From contig NC_013131.1 in NCBI RefSeq assembly GCF_000024025.1, positions 3,348,001 to 3,412,000 of the forward strand: a DNA stretch of 64,000 nucleotides. The letters are read 5' to 3'. Position 1 is the first letter of the stretch. The number at the start of each line of letters is the position of its first letter. This stretch comes from Catenulispora acidiphila DSM 44928 (GTDB lineage Bacteria > Actinomycetota > Actinomycetes > Streptomycetales > Catenulisporaceae). Below, piece after piece: positions 1-7,678 of this stretch. Made by a program: the position numbers and the translations under genes. The notes under the pieces were generated by a model that was given only the letters and a program-made list of their open reading frames with translations, was not told the DNA's origin and did no database searches.

Positions 1-731
1 GCGACGTTGTCCAGGGGCTCCTGGATGTGCCGGTAGGTGCCGACCCAGTTCTTGTAGATGCGGGCGGTGGACAGGCGTACCCGCAGCCCGGGGACTCGGA
101 TCTCCTCGCCGGCGTAGACCCGATCGACCAGCTCCAGCGCTTCGCGTGCCGCGTTGCGTGCATCCGGCGCGATCGTGCTGGTGTCGTAGCCGCCCGGTGT
201 TGATTGGACGCCAGCTGCTGCCAGAACAAGGGTCTTGACTCTGCTGTAGTGGTGCTCCGGCATCTGGATGATCTCCGAGGCCAGTGCGCGCAGGTTGACG
301 CGGATGTCGTCGGGGAGGGTGCTGTGTCCGTGGGCGCGGTTGGCCACCGCCAGTTCGTGGCCGTGCTCTTCGATCCGCATACCGAGGCGCGTCAGCTCGG
401 TCGCGGACATCGGCAGCGAGTGCGGGCCGTTGTTGTGTTCGGCGCGGATGAGGTCGATGGCGTGGGCGCCGTTAGCTGCGACGATGACCGGTACCCGCTC
501 CCAGCCGAGGTTCCGGCAGGCGCGCAGTCTGCGCTCGCCGGCGATGAGCTGTCCATCCGCGGTGACGGGTATTGGCGTCAGCAGTCCCGCCACGCGGATG
601 GAGCGCTGGAGATCTCGCAGCTTTCCGAGGTCTTTGCGGCAGCGGGTGCCGATGGTGATGTTGGCGATGGGCATGGTGGGCTGGGCGAGCGCCGTGTCAG
701 CGGGGTGAGCGGCTTGAGCTGTCATGGTCAT
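1..731 (-). CDS. ParB/Srx-like N-terminal domain protein (3' end outside window)
   Basis: The frame is open from an ATG at 731 to the window edge, giving about 243 residues with no stop. Residues 21-90 look like a ParB/sulfiredoxin-fold nuclease domain. The ParB box GERRLRA lies at 65-71, after a pattern of the type L-x-x-S-I-R-x-x-G-L-L-x-P-I. The ATG is preceded by AAAGGAG at good spacing and overlaps the stop of the upstream DUF4326 gene as ATGA, so the two are translationally coupled. In mobile elements such domains occur in partition proteins, transcription regulators and DNA-modification ATPase/nucleases. No centromere-like sites are visible, so partitioning is not shown. The domain call is firm; the function is open. 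Confidence 0.8.
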   Translation of the reverse strand, partial: MTMTAQAAHPADTALAQPTMPIANITIGTRCRKDLGKLRDLQRSIRVAGLLTPIPVTADGQLIAGERRLRACRNLGWERVPVIVAANGAHAIDLIRAEHNNGPHSLPMSATELTRLGMRIEEHGHELAVANRAHGHSTLPDDIRVNLRALASEIIQMPEHHYSRVKTLVLAAAGVQSTPGGYDTSTIAPDARNAAREALELVDRVYAGEEIRVPGLRVRLSTARIYKNWVGTYRHIQEPLDNV

Positions 732-1710
732 GTCTGGGTGCTCCTTTGCGGATCAGCGGCAGGGCCCGTGCCGCACCTTTCGGCCACCAGAGGCAGCAGG
801 ACATCGACGTGGCAGGCAGTTCCCGGAGCGCACCAGCAGCAGAGGTCCTTGCCTGCCAGCGCGGGCAGGTGTTCGAGAATCCGGCGCCGCCGTAGCTCGA
901 GCTCGACAGCGAACAGGTCGCCCTTGAGCCACGCGCCGTACAGGTGGACGGCGAGTTCCTGTGCCTCAGCCCGGGTGGTAAGGCTGCCCAGCTCGTCGAA
1001 CTGCTGTCGGCTAAGGGGCTCGTAGATGTACCAGCCGACGCTGCCCTTGGTGACGCTGAATGGATTGCCCCAGGGGCCCGGTCGGGATACGACGACGGCG
1101 CCTTCGGGCTTGCGCCAGCCCTTCTGCCGGGACAGCTGGATACGGCGCGGGAGCTCAGGCATCGCACCCCACCCCCCACCCGGTACGGCTCGAGCGGCGT
1201 ATCTCCGTGGATGTACAGCGGATGCTTCGGCTGCCCGTTGGCGGTGGTGCCGAGGCATAGCAGCGACACGCCGGCGTCGGCGAGCATGTCGGCGACTTGC
1301 GGTCCGCGGTTGTTGGGCGCGGCCGGCGTGCCTACGCCGAGGGTTCCCCAGGCGGTGATGACGGAGGTGCGTCCGCCGGCCTGTTCGCGCAGGAACTGGT
1401 CGCCGAGGGGTCCGATCGGGTCGGGGTGGGTCCACAGCGCGTCGGGATTGGTGGAGCGCAGGCTGTAGAGGTTGACCACAGCCAGGGCGCCGTAACCGGC
1501 GCGTCGCGAGAAGTGAATACACCTCTTGATGGTGTTATCGGCTCGAAACGCGTCTGCCGTGCTCGGATTGAGCATGACCCAGCAGATGCTTGGCCCCGGA
1601 GCCCACCGGCGGGACAGGAAGTACCGGTAGCTGCCGTCAGGGCTGAACGCGGCCTTGTCGGCGCCTGCAGTGTGGTCATGGCGCTCGGATACGAATGGGG
1701 TGTTAGGCAT
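697..1710 (-). CDS. DUF1643 domain protein with a probable frame break in a G-run
   Basis: Residues 1-177 are a DUF1643 protein: WVMLNPSTADA at 44-54, then NLYSLRSTNP at 80-89 and LGTTANGQPKHPLY at 153-166. DUF1643 is a phage and bacterial family of unknown function. The domain should end near residue 180. There the sequence crosses a G-rich run (1169-1180, including six consecutive G on the coding strand), and the frame then runs on for about 160 meaningless residues opposite DUF4326. Removing one G would give a stop at 1155-1157 that overlaps the DUF4326 start as ATGCCTGA. That is the same style of junction this gene shares with its upstream neighbour (ATGCCTAA). The start has a strong GAGGAGGAG site. 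The true product is probably about 185 residues. Confidence 0.75.
   Translation of the reverse strand: MPNTPFVSERHDHTAGADKAAFSPDGSYRYFLSRRWAPGPSICWVMLNPSTADAFRADNTIKRCIHFSRRAGYGALAVVNLYSLRSTNPDALWTHPDPIGPLGDQFLREQAGGRTSVITAWGTLGVGTPAAPNNRGPQVADMLADAGVSLLCLGTTANGQPKHPLYIHGDTPLEPYRVGGGVRCLSSRAVSSCPGRRAGASPKAPSSYPDRAPGAIHSASPRAASAGTSTSPLADSSSTSWAALPPGLRHRNSPSTCTARGSRATCSLSSSSYGGAGFSNTCPRWQARTSAAGALRELPATSMSCCLWWPKGAARALPLIRKGAPRHDHDSSSRSPR
728..1162 (-). CDS. DUF4326 domain protein
   Basis: This 144-residue protein matches the DUF4326 pattern: an N-terminal RPGPWGNPF at 27-35 and a C-terminal GKDLCCWCAPGTACHVDVLL block at 104-123, rich in Cys and His. DUF4326 proteins are common in phages and have no settled function; the Cys/His block suggests metal binding. 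The start at 1162 was chosen because the conserved domain begins there. The stop overlaps the next gene (ParB-like) as ATGA. The gene is completely overlapped, in another frame, by the run-on tail of the DUF1643 gene, which is discussed under that entry. Confidence 0.8.
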   Translation of the reverse strand: MPELPRRIQLSRQKGWRKPEGAVVVSRPGPWGNPFSVTKGSVGWYIYEPLSRQQFDELGSLTTRAEAQELAVHLYGAWLKGDLFAVELELRRRRILEHLPALAGKDLCCWCAPGTACHVDVLLPLVAERCGTGPAADPQRSTQT

Positions 1711-2137
1711 GTTGATCTCCTCCTCGGAGAAAGCGCCGGCGCCGGGCTGGTGGAGCAGCCTGCTGCTGTGCTGCGTCGAGCTGCCGCTGCTGCTCTTCGT
1801 TGGCTAGCGCGAGTTCGCGGACGTGGGCTGTGAGCCGCAGGATCTTGTCGTCCCTGGTCTCGGCGGTGGCGCGCAGCGAGGCAATGAGTGCGTCGCGGTT
1901 TCGCAGCCGCGCCTCGAATTCGGTCCGGGCCTGGACCAGGTCCTTCGTGGCCTGACTCGCCATCTGCATCGCAATGTCGCGCTCTTCTTGCGCACGGTCA
2001 CGTTCGCCTCGTGCGCTGTCGCGCTCCTCGGCGAGCCGGGCTGCAGTTACTTGCAGGCCCCTGATGAGGTCGGCGGCGTGGTCTTCGATCTCGTGGATGC
2101 AGTCGAAGACGTCGGTGCTGGACGGGGTGGCGGTCAT
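1703..2137 (-). CDS. Coiled-coil protein of the phage-like element
   Basis: The protein has 144 residues. From about residue 35 to 125 it is almost wholly charged and heptad-like (repeated E-R-D and R-E-E patterns), so a long helix or coiled coil is expected, with a basic C-terminal tail (RRRR). No family is recognised. The ATG at 2137 overlaps the upstream stop as ATGA, and its own stop lies inside the start region of the DUF1643 gene (8-nt overlap), placing it firmly in the leftward early operon. A structural or scaffolding role is possible but not shown. Confidence 0.65.
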   Translation of the reverse strand: MTATPSSTDVFDCIHEIEDHAADLIRGLQVTAARLAEERDSARGERDRAQEERDIAMQMASQATKDLVQARTEFEARLRNRDALIASLRATAETRDDKILRLTAHVRELALANEEQQRQLDAAQQQAAPPARRRRFLRGGDQHA

Positions 2138-2358
2138 GAGACACCTCCGCTCGCAGCCGGCTCGACGAGCCCGAGCACGTCCAGCAACATGCGGGCGTCC
2201 TCGTTGTCCACGGCACGAGAGGCGACGTTGCGGATGGCGCGGTCAAGAACCTCTGAGGGCAGCTCGATGGTGGTCCACTGGAGCTCGGGAATGTTCTCGC
2301 CGACGGTCGACTTCCGGTCCGCGTCGGGGCCGGGCTTCAAGTTCTCGGTGAGGCTCAT
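2134..2358 (-). CDS. Small hypothetical protein (74 aa)
   Basis: This short acidic protein was placed by coupling: its ATG at 2358 overlaps the stop of the HTH gene upstream as ATGA, and its own stop overlaps the next start as ATGA. The frame stays open further upstream, but that part is the shadow of the HTH gene. The C-terminal half (ELPSEVLDRAIRNVASRAVD followed by a Leu-rich helix) looks like a small helical domain. No known family is recognised. Confidence 0.6.
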   Translation of the reverse strand: MSLTENLKPGPDADRKSTVGENIPELQWTTIELPSEVLDRAIRNVASRAVDNEDARMLLDVLGLVEPAASGGVS

Positions 2359-3119
2359 GCCGATACCCTCCGAACGCCAGCAGCGCGCTTCGCTCTGCGT
2401 TCGGCATTGGCTTCGGACTCCGCGTCCCGGCACGGCTGGCACTGCGGAATGCCGCGGCTCCTGTGAATCCAGTAGCCACTGGTCGAGCCGCAGTGTCCGG
2501 TGAAGTCCGGGAACGCCTTCGGGTCGGACATGTCGATGCCGTCCCAAGCAGCAGGCGGTGCCCACCCTTCGCGTGTGGCGCGGTTGGCGGACCGCGATGA
2601 TGCGCCGACGGAGTCGGACAGCTGTCCGTAGACGTTGCGTATCGCAACTGCGGTGGATGCCCGGATGCTGTTGCGGCGCCCGTTGGCGAGTTCCGAAACA
2701 AGCGACCTGTCCAGGCCGGACGCCGCAATGATTGCGCTCAGAGGATGCTTGGCGGCGATCAGTGCGCGAACCTGTCGGGTGGCACAGAGCGCCGGAATGT
2801 TGGCGGTGAGTTCCGCATCTGCGGCGGCAAGGATCCGATCGCGGGTGCTCTGCCACACGCCTTTGCGAGTGCCGTTGAGGATCCGTTGCACTGTGGTGCG
2901 GTCACAGCCTGCGGCCTTCGCGACGGACTTGACGCTGGCGCCGCCATCGAGGAGCTCACGCAGGTGAGGGATGATCGTGTCCGGTTGGGTTTTGAGGGAC
3001 CCGTACAACTTGCGGCGCTTGCGGTCGCGACGGTCGGCGGCTAGGCAGCATTCCTTTCGGCACCCGCGGCGGTAGCGTGCGCGGGTGCCGTGCGGCGCGA
3101 GCGGCTTGGTGGCGGTCAT
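2355..3119 (-). CDS. HTH/Cys-motif protein, paralogue A
   Basis: The protein has 254 residues. In order it has an N-terminal basic, Cys-containing segment (PHGTRARYRRGCRKECC at 9-25), a helix-turn-helix around 56-78 (ASVKSVAKAAGCDRTTVQRI), a second HTH-like segment around 115-140 (HPLSAIIAASGLDRSLVSEL), and a C-terminal module with WDGIDMSDPKAFPDFTG and then C-x14-C-x2-C. It is a tandem paralogue of the protein encoded just upstream, with the same order of modules. The ATG at 3119 overlaps the upstream stop as ATGA, which is why the longer frame to 3230 was rejected. It is likely a DNA-binding regulator or replication-related phage protein; the target is unknown. Confidence 0.7.
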   Translation of the reverse strand: MTATKPLAPHGTRARYRRGCRKECCLAADRRDRKRRKLYGSLKTQPDTIIPHLRELLDGGASVKSVAKAAGCDRTTVQRILNGTRKGVWQSTRDRILAAADAELTANIPALCATRQVRALIAAKHPLSAIIAASGLDRSLVSELANGRRNSIRASTAVAIRNVYGQLSDSVGASSRSANRATREGWAPPAAWDGIDMSDPKAFPDFTGHCGSTSGYWIHRSRGIPQCQPCRDAESEANAERRAKRAAGVRRVSA

Positions 3120-3922
3120 GCCGCACGCCCGATCGCCTTGGCCCGAGCAGCCGTTTCGGCCGTCTCGCACGGCCAGCACGCGGGGACGTTCTGCTGCTGG
3201 TGCCGGGTGAAGCCCTCGACGGTGCCGCACGCCCCGGTCCAGTCCGGGAACGCCGCGGCGTCGTCAATGTCCCTGCCGTCCCAAGTGGCGGGTTTGGCCC
3301 ACCGGTTACGTTCGGCCAGGAGGACCGCACGCAGGCGGCTGGTCCCGGACACGCCGTACACCAACGGGTCGGCGTTCTCCAGCAGCAAGTACAGCGCGGC
3401 GATTGCGCGGGCTTTCCCCGCGGTGATCTGCCGCTGCTTCACCGACGCGATCAAATTCGAGCCGCTCATGCCGATGCGGGCGCCGAGGTGTTCTTGTGGC
3501 CAGCCGATGGCAACAAGCGCTTGGACCCTGCGGGCCGAACCGGTGCAGTCAATGTCGATGCCGTCGGCCAGCGCAAACGGTCCGGGGCGCACGGCCATCA
3601 ACTTCACGGCAATCTCCGGGCGCATCCGCGTCGTCGGCGCCAGACCCTTAGCCGGGGCGCCGTACAGAATCCGCGTCAGAGTGTTGCCGGACACGCCGGA
3701 CAGTTGAGCGATGCGGCGCTGCCCGATGCCGCAGCGGCGCAGGTTGTTGACATGGTCGCGGACCGGCTGGGCGTCGACGAACGGCCGCCAAGTGCCGTAG
3801 GCGATGGCGCGTTCGCGACGGTCGTTGTATTCGGCGACGGCCCAGCAGCGGGTGTAGCAGCGGCAGCCGTCGGCCTTGTAGCGGGTGTAGCCGTGGGGGC
3901 GCTCGGTGGCGATGGCGGTCAC
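3116..3922 (-). CDS. HTH/Cys-motif protein, paralogue B
   Basis: The protein has 268 residues from a GTG at 3922 that overlaps the cytosine methyltransferase stop as GTGA. The layout matches the downstream paralogue: HGYTRYKADGCRC near the N-terminus, a HTH (GIGQRRIAQLSGVSGNTLTRI) around residues 66-86, a second HTH-like stretch (PQEHLGARIGMSGSNLIASV), and the C-terminal WDGRDIDDAAAFPDWTG followed by a Cys module. Sequence identity between the two is modest outside these blocks, so the duplication looks old. It was probably retained for separate DNA targets. The molecular role is not established. Confidence 0.7.
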   Translation of the reverse strand: MTAIATERPHGYTRYKADGCRCYTRCWAVAEYNDRRERAIAYGTWRPFVDAQPVRDHVNNLRRCGIGQRRIAQLSGVSGNTLTRILYGAPAKGLAPTTRMRPEIAVKLMAVRPGPFALADGIDIDCTGSARRVQALVAIGWPQEHLGARIGMSGSNLIASVKQRQITAGKARAIAALYLLLENADPLVYGVSGTSRLRAVLLAERNRWAKPATWDGRDIDDAAAFPDWTGACGTVEGFTRHQQQNVPACWPCETAETAARAKAIGRAA

Positions 3923-5370
3923 GACAGCACCGCCATAACGCGCTCGCCGACCCACTGGGCAACGTTGCAGGCGACGGCGTTTCCGGCCTGCATCGTCTGC
4001 TCACCCTTGGTGCCGTGGACGATGTAGTCGCGCGGGAATCGCTGCGAGTACAGCTGCTCGCGCGGCTGCACCATCCGGAACCAGCAGTCGTTGATGTCGA
4101 CCGCAGGCCCAACCAGCGCGGCCGAGTCCACCGTGGACATCGTGTGGAACGGCTCGCTCGTCGTCTTCGTCGAGGCATTGCGGCACGGCACCACCAGCGC
4201 GTGGTGGTTCCCGCCGGACGTGACAGTCGCCAACGGCTGAGTCACGGCCGAGGCATCGGCGTGGTTGCGGTACTCGACGATGAACGGCGTGGACGTTGCG
4301 ACCAGCGCCTCGAAGCCCTTCGGGTTGGCCGTCCGGGTCCGCATCGGAACGTTCGTCGGCGAGGCGGTCGTGTTCCAGCCGCCGCCGCACGGGATCAACA
4401 GCCCCTCGCCGATCTTCGTGCTGCGGACCGGCAGCGGCCCCTCGTCGGCGGGGAACGCGCGCCCGTCGTGCCCGGAGTGGTTGACGGTGATGACGCTGCG
4501 CCGGTCGGGGAACTTCACCAGCCCGGCGGCGATCCGCTTCATCGTGGACGCGGCCAGCGGCTTGGTGCGGTCGCCGATGCGCTCGCCGAGGTTGTCCCAG
4601 TCGATGATGGACGCGGCCGGGTTGATGTAGGGCTCGACGATGCTGTGGCGGCATGACGAGTTCTCACAACGGTAGTCGTACTGCTGCTTGTACTTGCCGA
4701 TCTTGCGGCCATTGCGCCATGCCTGTACGGCTCGGACATCGGTTCCGCACTCGGGGCACCAGGCGAGCGGACGCGGCTTCAGGTCCGGCAGCGGAATGCC
4801 CTTGAGGGTGAACACGATGTAGATCCGGTCCCGCCACTGCGGCGCGGCTTCGTTGCCGTCGCCGCCGATGTGGGCTGCGGACACCGACACGATCTGCCCC
4901 TGGTAGCCGAGGCGTTCCATGCCGCTGAACCACCAGTCGAACAATTCCCAGTCGGTGGCGAACTCCATGACGTTCTCGCACATCACGACCTTGTAGCGGT
5001 GGACCTCGGCGGCGCGGATGACGTCGTAGGCGGTGGCGCGGGTCCGTTCCCAGGCTGCGTTCTCCACCGGGCCGTACTCCAGCAGCGCCTCCTCTCCGGG
5101 CAGCAGCTTGCGGGAACGTCCCCGCCCGCCGGCGGGTGAGATCTCGGTGCAGATCGGCGATGCCCACAGCACGTCGGTTGTGGGCAGGCGCCGCATGTCG
5201 TAGTTGTTGACGTCGGCGCAGACGTGCTCGGCGTTGCCGTGGTTGGCGGCGTGCGTGGAGATCGCGACCTTGCTGTGGTTTGCCGCCAGCTTCAGCTCGA
5301 AGCCCGCAGCGACAAGGCCGGTTGAGCTTCCGCCGGCGCCGCAGAAAATGTCGGTAAAAGTGATGGTCAT
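3919..5370 (-). CDS. DNA (cytosine-5-)-methyltransferase
   Basis: This 483-residue C5 DNA methyltransferase transfers a methyl group from SAM to cytosine C5. Motif I is FCGAGGSS (9-16). The catalytic motif IV reads SPICTE with Cys74, where the usual dipeptide is Pro-Cys. Motif VI is ENV (132-134), motif VIII is QWRDR (178-182), and motif X lies near the C-terminus (QAGNAVACNVA). A CPEC...C-x4-C zinc-ribbon-like insertion at 205-240 precedes the target recognition region. No cognate restriction enzyme is adjacent, so it acts as a solitary phage-type methylase, perhaps protecting element DNA. Its start overlaps the RusA stop as ATGA, and its stop overlaps the next gene as GTGA. Confidence 0.9.
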   Translation of the reverse strand: MTITFTDIFCGAGGSSTGLVAAGFELKLAANHSKVAISTHAANHGNAEHVCADVNNYDMRRLPTTDVLWASPICTEISPAGGRGRSRKLLPGEEALLEYGPVENAAWERTRATAYDVIRAAEVHRYKVVMCENVMEFATDWELFDWWFSGMERLGYQGQIVSVSAAHIGGDGNEAAPQWRDRIYIVFTLKGIPLPDLKPRPLAWCPECGTDVRAVQAWRNGRKIGKYKQQYDYRCENSSCRHSIVEPYINPAASIIDWDNLGERIGDRTKPLAASTMKRIAAGLVKFPDRRSVITVNHSGHDGRAFPADEGPLPVRSTKIGEGLLIPCGGGWNTTASPTNVPMRTRTANPKGFEALVATSTPFIVEYRNHADASAVTQPLATVTSGGNHHALVVPCRNASTKTTSEPFHTMSTVDSAALVGPAVDINDCWFRMVQPREQLYSQRFPRDYIVHGTKGEQTMQAGNAVACNVAQWVGERVMAVLS

Positions 5371-5765
5371 GACTCGACTCCGAACGGGGTGATGCGCAAG
5401 GCGATTTGGGTATGGCGCACCGGAGCGCCGAGCACGACCTCGATGGAGATCAGGTGCTTGCCGTCGTCATCGGGGATCACTCCGGCGTCGACGATCCCGT
5501 CGATCGCAGCCTTGTACGACGGATACCAGTTGTGAGGGTCGCGGCGGCGCTTGTCGTGCGGGTGCAGCACGGCCTGTATGCGGATCTGCTCCATCGGCGG
5601 GATGTGCGCGTCGCGTGCGGACTTCGCGGCGGCTTCCCGCAGGGCCTTGGTGATGCGGGCCCTGGTACGCCAGTGGACACGGTCGTTGGCGTTGAGGAGC
5701 TTCATGCCGGCAGGGAGGGCAACCACGTAGGTCGTGGCCTCGGTATCGGCTGTCGCGGTGTCCAT
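5367..5765 (-). CDS. RusA-family Holliday junction resolvase
   Basis: The protein has 132 residues and fits RusA endonucleases, which cut Holliday junctions as metal-dependent dimers. Acidic residues lie in the expected places: RRRDPHNWYPSYKAAIDG (73-90, with D76 and D89) and IPDDDGKH (97-104). An N-terminal substrate-binding segment has NANDRVHWR (25-33). With RecT and the YqaJ nuclease in the same operon it completes a phage recombination set. The start at 5765 was chosen because the upstream gene ends there (TGATG); the longer frame is noise. Confidence 0.85.
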   Translation of the reverse strand: MDTATADTEATTYVVALPAGMKLLNANDRVHWRTRARITKALREAAAKSARDAHIPPMEQIRIQAVLHPHDKRRRDPHNWYPSYKAAIDGIVDAGVIPDDDGKHLISIEVVLGAPVRHTQIALRITPFGVES

Positions 5766-6100
5766 CAGAAACCTCCCAAGTGGATGGCCCGCGCCGGCGC
5801 CCCGAGCGCCCGCAGCAGCGCCGCGGTGTGCTCGGCGACGGCCGGTGTGGCGCAGTCGATGCGGTACTTCGAAGCCGGCAGCGACGCCAGGTCCTGCCGG
5901 TCCAGGAACAGCTGAATGCGGTCCTGTGCGCGGGCGTCGGTGCGCGGGATCCGCGCCGGGTTGACGTCCACGAACGGCGTCAGGCAGAGTCCGCCGCACT
6001 CCGGGCAGGTGTTGCGGCCGTCGGCGAGGATCTGCTCGATCAGGGCGTCGATCTCGACGTTGAGCGCGTCCACGGTGGTCGAGGTGAAGAAGGTCGTCAC
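5765..6100 (-). CDS. Hypothetical protein with CPECGG motif (111 aa)
   Basis: The start is the GTG at 6100, which overlaps the upstream stop as GTGA. One CPECGG knuckle (about residues 31-36) suggests a half zinc site. The rest has an acidic helix at the N-terminus and an Ala/Leu-rich C-terminus. No family is recognised. Its stop shares one base with the RusA start, so it is co-translated with the resolvase. It may be a small partner protein, but nothing beyond context supports that. Confidence 0.6.
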   Translation of the reverse strand: MTTFFTSTTVDALNVEIDALIEQILADGRNTCPECGGLCLTPFVDVNPARIPRTDARAQDRIQLFLDRQDLASLPASKYRIDCATPAVAEHTAALLRALGAPARAIHLGGF

Positions 6101-6333
6101 GAATGCCCCCAGAAGTGCGCGGCCCAGTTGTGGGACTTCTCGAAGTCGATACACACCACGCAGGTGGTCACCGCCTTGGCTGCGCTGGCAGCCGGCAGCG
6201 GATCCGCAACCTTGCGGCCACAGAAAGCACGCTTCGTGCCGGTGCAGACCAGGCAGCCGCTGTGAACCAGCGGGGGAGGCGTTGCGGCGCCGGGGGTACG
6301 GACCGGCAGCAGCACGATTGTTAGGGCGGTCAT
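6097..6333 (-). CDS. Small Cys-rich protein (78 aa)
   Basis: It starts at an ATG at 6333 that overlaps the DUF5131 stop as ATGA, and ends by overlapping the next GTG. Two knuckles, CLVCTGTKRAFC (about 27-38) and CVVC (about 58-61), could form one or two zinc sites. The C-terminus carries HNWAAHFWGH. It is a typical small phage zinc-finger protein with no recognisable family. Function unknown. Confidence 0.6.
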   Translation of the reverse strand: MTALTIVLLPVRTPGAATPPPLVHSGCLVCTGTKRAFCGRKVADPLPAASAAKAVTTCVVCIDFEKSHNWAAHFWGHS

Positions 6334-7265
6334 GAAGCCACCGCCATCTCCGCCTGCGGGAACTGCCGCACGCGGAGCTCGGCCGGCCACTCCTCCAGGT
6401 CGCCGCCCTTGCGGTCTGCAGCGCCATTCGCCTTCGCCCACACGGAGCCGAGCTGCTTAACGAATGCGTGGTTCACGCCGGGACGGCACTGCTCGACGAT
6501 CGAGGCAACCCACGCCGGATCCATCGGTCGAGCGCCGGGGCCGGACTCTCCGCCGGCAATGATCCAATCCAGGATCGACGGCGTTCCCGTGAAGATCTCG
6601 CCCGTCCCCGGGAAGGAGACATCCCCGCCGAGCGCGTCCATGATGACGCCGCGCGCTTCCAGGTGCTGCAGATCGATTGGTCCCAGCAGAGGCTCCGCCG
6701 AGATGAAGCGGATCGCGGCCGGGGTCTCCAAGAGCGCCGGGATGCGCAGGTTCGCCGTGTGCTGATCCTCAGTGCTCACGCCCAGCCAGACGTTCGGCAG
6801 GGGCCACGGCGCGTCGTACAGTGCGGACGCCGTGTCCTCGTCGTTGGTCGCCTCCAGCAGTGCCTGCCCGCCGTCGCGAAGCAACGACCGCATCCGCCCG
6901 TGCCGCTTGCTCAGCACCTGGTAGACGTGCTGTGGCGTCTTGGCCATGACGGCGAACACTCGCGCGATGTACTCGGTCGGGACGTCCTCGTGGAACAGGT
7001 CCGAGAGGCTGTTCACGAACACGCGGCGGGGCTTGCGCCAGTGCAGCGGCGCGGACAGCCGCTCGGGGTGGAACAGGATGCCGGTGGTGCCGCCGATGCC
7101 GGGCTTGTCGAACTTGCGGTGCGCGATGCGGAACGGCGGTGTGCCGGTGATGTAGCACTTCAGGCAGCCGTCGGAAACCTTGGTGCAGCCGGTGATGGGA
7201 TTCCAGGTCGCGCCCGGGGTCCCATCGTCGGACATGGTCCACTGGATCTTCGTCTTTGCGCTCAT
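6330..7265 (-). CDS. DUF5131 (phage Gp37/Gp68 family) protein
   Basis: The protein has 311 residues and all the family hallmarks: WNPITGCTKVSDGCLKCY at 21-38 (C27, C34, C37), VFVNSLSDLFHEDVP, the segment PNVWLGVSTEDQ, then RFISAEPLLGPIDL and IIAGGESGPGARPM. The three-Cys segment resembles iron-sulfur binding motifs of radical-SAM-like enzymes, but the chemistry of this phage family is not established. It is encoded 2 nt downstream of a membrane protein gene and coupled to the small Cys protein after it. It is a frequent companion of methyltransferases in phage early regions. Confidence 0.85.
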   Translation of the reverse strand: MSAKTKIQWTMSDDGTPGATWNPITGCTKVSDGCLKCYITGTPPFRIAHRKFDKPGIGGTTGILFHPERLSAPLHWRKPRRVFVNSLSDLFHEDVPTEYIARVFAVMAKTPQHVYQVLSKRHGRMRSLLRDGGQALLEATNDEDTASALYDAPWPLPNVWLGVSTEDQHTANLRIPALLETPAAIRFISAEPLLGPIDLQHLEARGVIMDALGGDVSFPGTGEIFTGTPSILDWIIAGGESGPGARPMDPAWVASIVEQCRPGVNHAFVKQLGSVWAKANGAADRKGGDLEEWPAELRVRQFPQAEMAVAS

Positions 7266-7267
7266 GG

Positions 7268-7678
7268 TCAGTTCCTCCGGTCAGTGGAAGTCGTGGTGTG
7301 CCGCACGCGGCGGCGGGGGATGTGCACGCCAGGCATCCGGCGGCGCCTGAGCGCACGTCGAACCGGCGGGGGAGTAGCAGGTCTGTGGTGCGGAGCGCTC
7401 GGCAGCAACTGCGTCGGCTCGTCTACATCGGCGAACACGTCGCCGAGGTGCTGCACAATCCCGTTGAAAGCCTCGGTCTCGCGCTTCAAGCGGTGGTCGG
7501 CTACGTGCCGCCCGACCCACGCCGCAGCACGCTTGATCAGCCAGTGCAGGATCCGTGCCGCGACAGCCACGACTACGACGGCGGCGATGTCCGCGACGAA
7601 CGCCGGCAGGTCCTCGACGATCGCCAGGACCAGGCGGGCAACGACAGCGAGCATGCGGTGCGGGAAGGAGGGGGTCAT
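7268..7678 (-). CDS. Single-pass membrane protein of the element (136 aa)
   Basis: The start is the ATG at 7678, overlapping the adenine methylase stop as ATGA. One long hydrophobic stretch (about residues 10-47, VVARLVLAIVEDLPAF then AAVVVVAVAARILHWLI) could make one or two membrane helices. It is followed by a charged cytoplasmic region and a very basic Arg/His-rich tail. No family is recognised. A role in superinfection exclusion is conceivable but unsupported. Confidence 0.55.
   Translation of the reverse strand: MTPSFPHRMLAVVARLVLAIVEDLPAFVADIAAVVVVAVAARILHWLIKRAAAWVGRHVADHRLKRETEAFNGIVQHLGDVFADVDEPTQLLPSAPHHRPATPPPVRRALRRRRMPGVHIPRRRVRHTTTSTDRRN

Noticed and set aside
1-731. ParB-like gene as proof of a plasmid or partition system
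   Set aside because: There is no ParA, no centromere-like repeats and an integrase at the other end. The domain alone is not enough.
204-1468. Plus-strand frames at 204-1025 and 944-1468
   Set aside because: They are shadows of the minus-strand ParB-like, DUF4326 and DUF1643 genes, which have family motifs and coupled starts.
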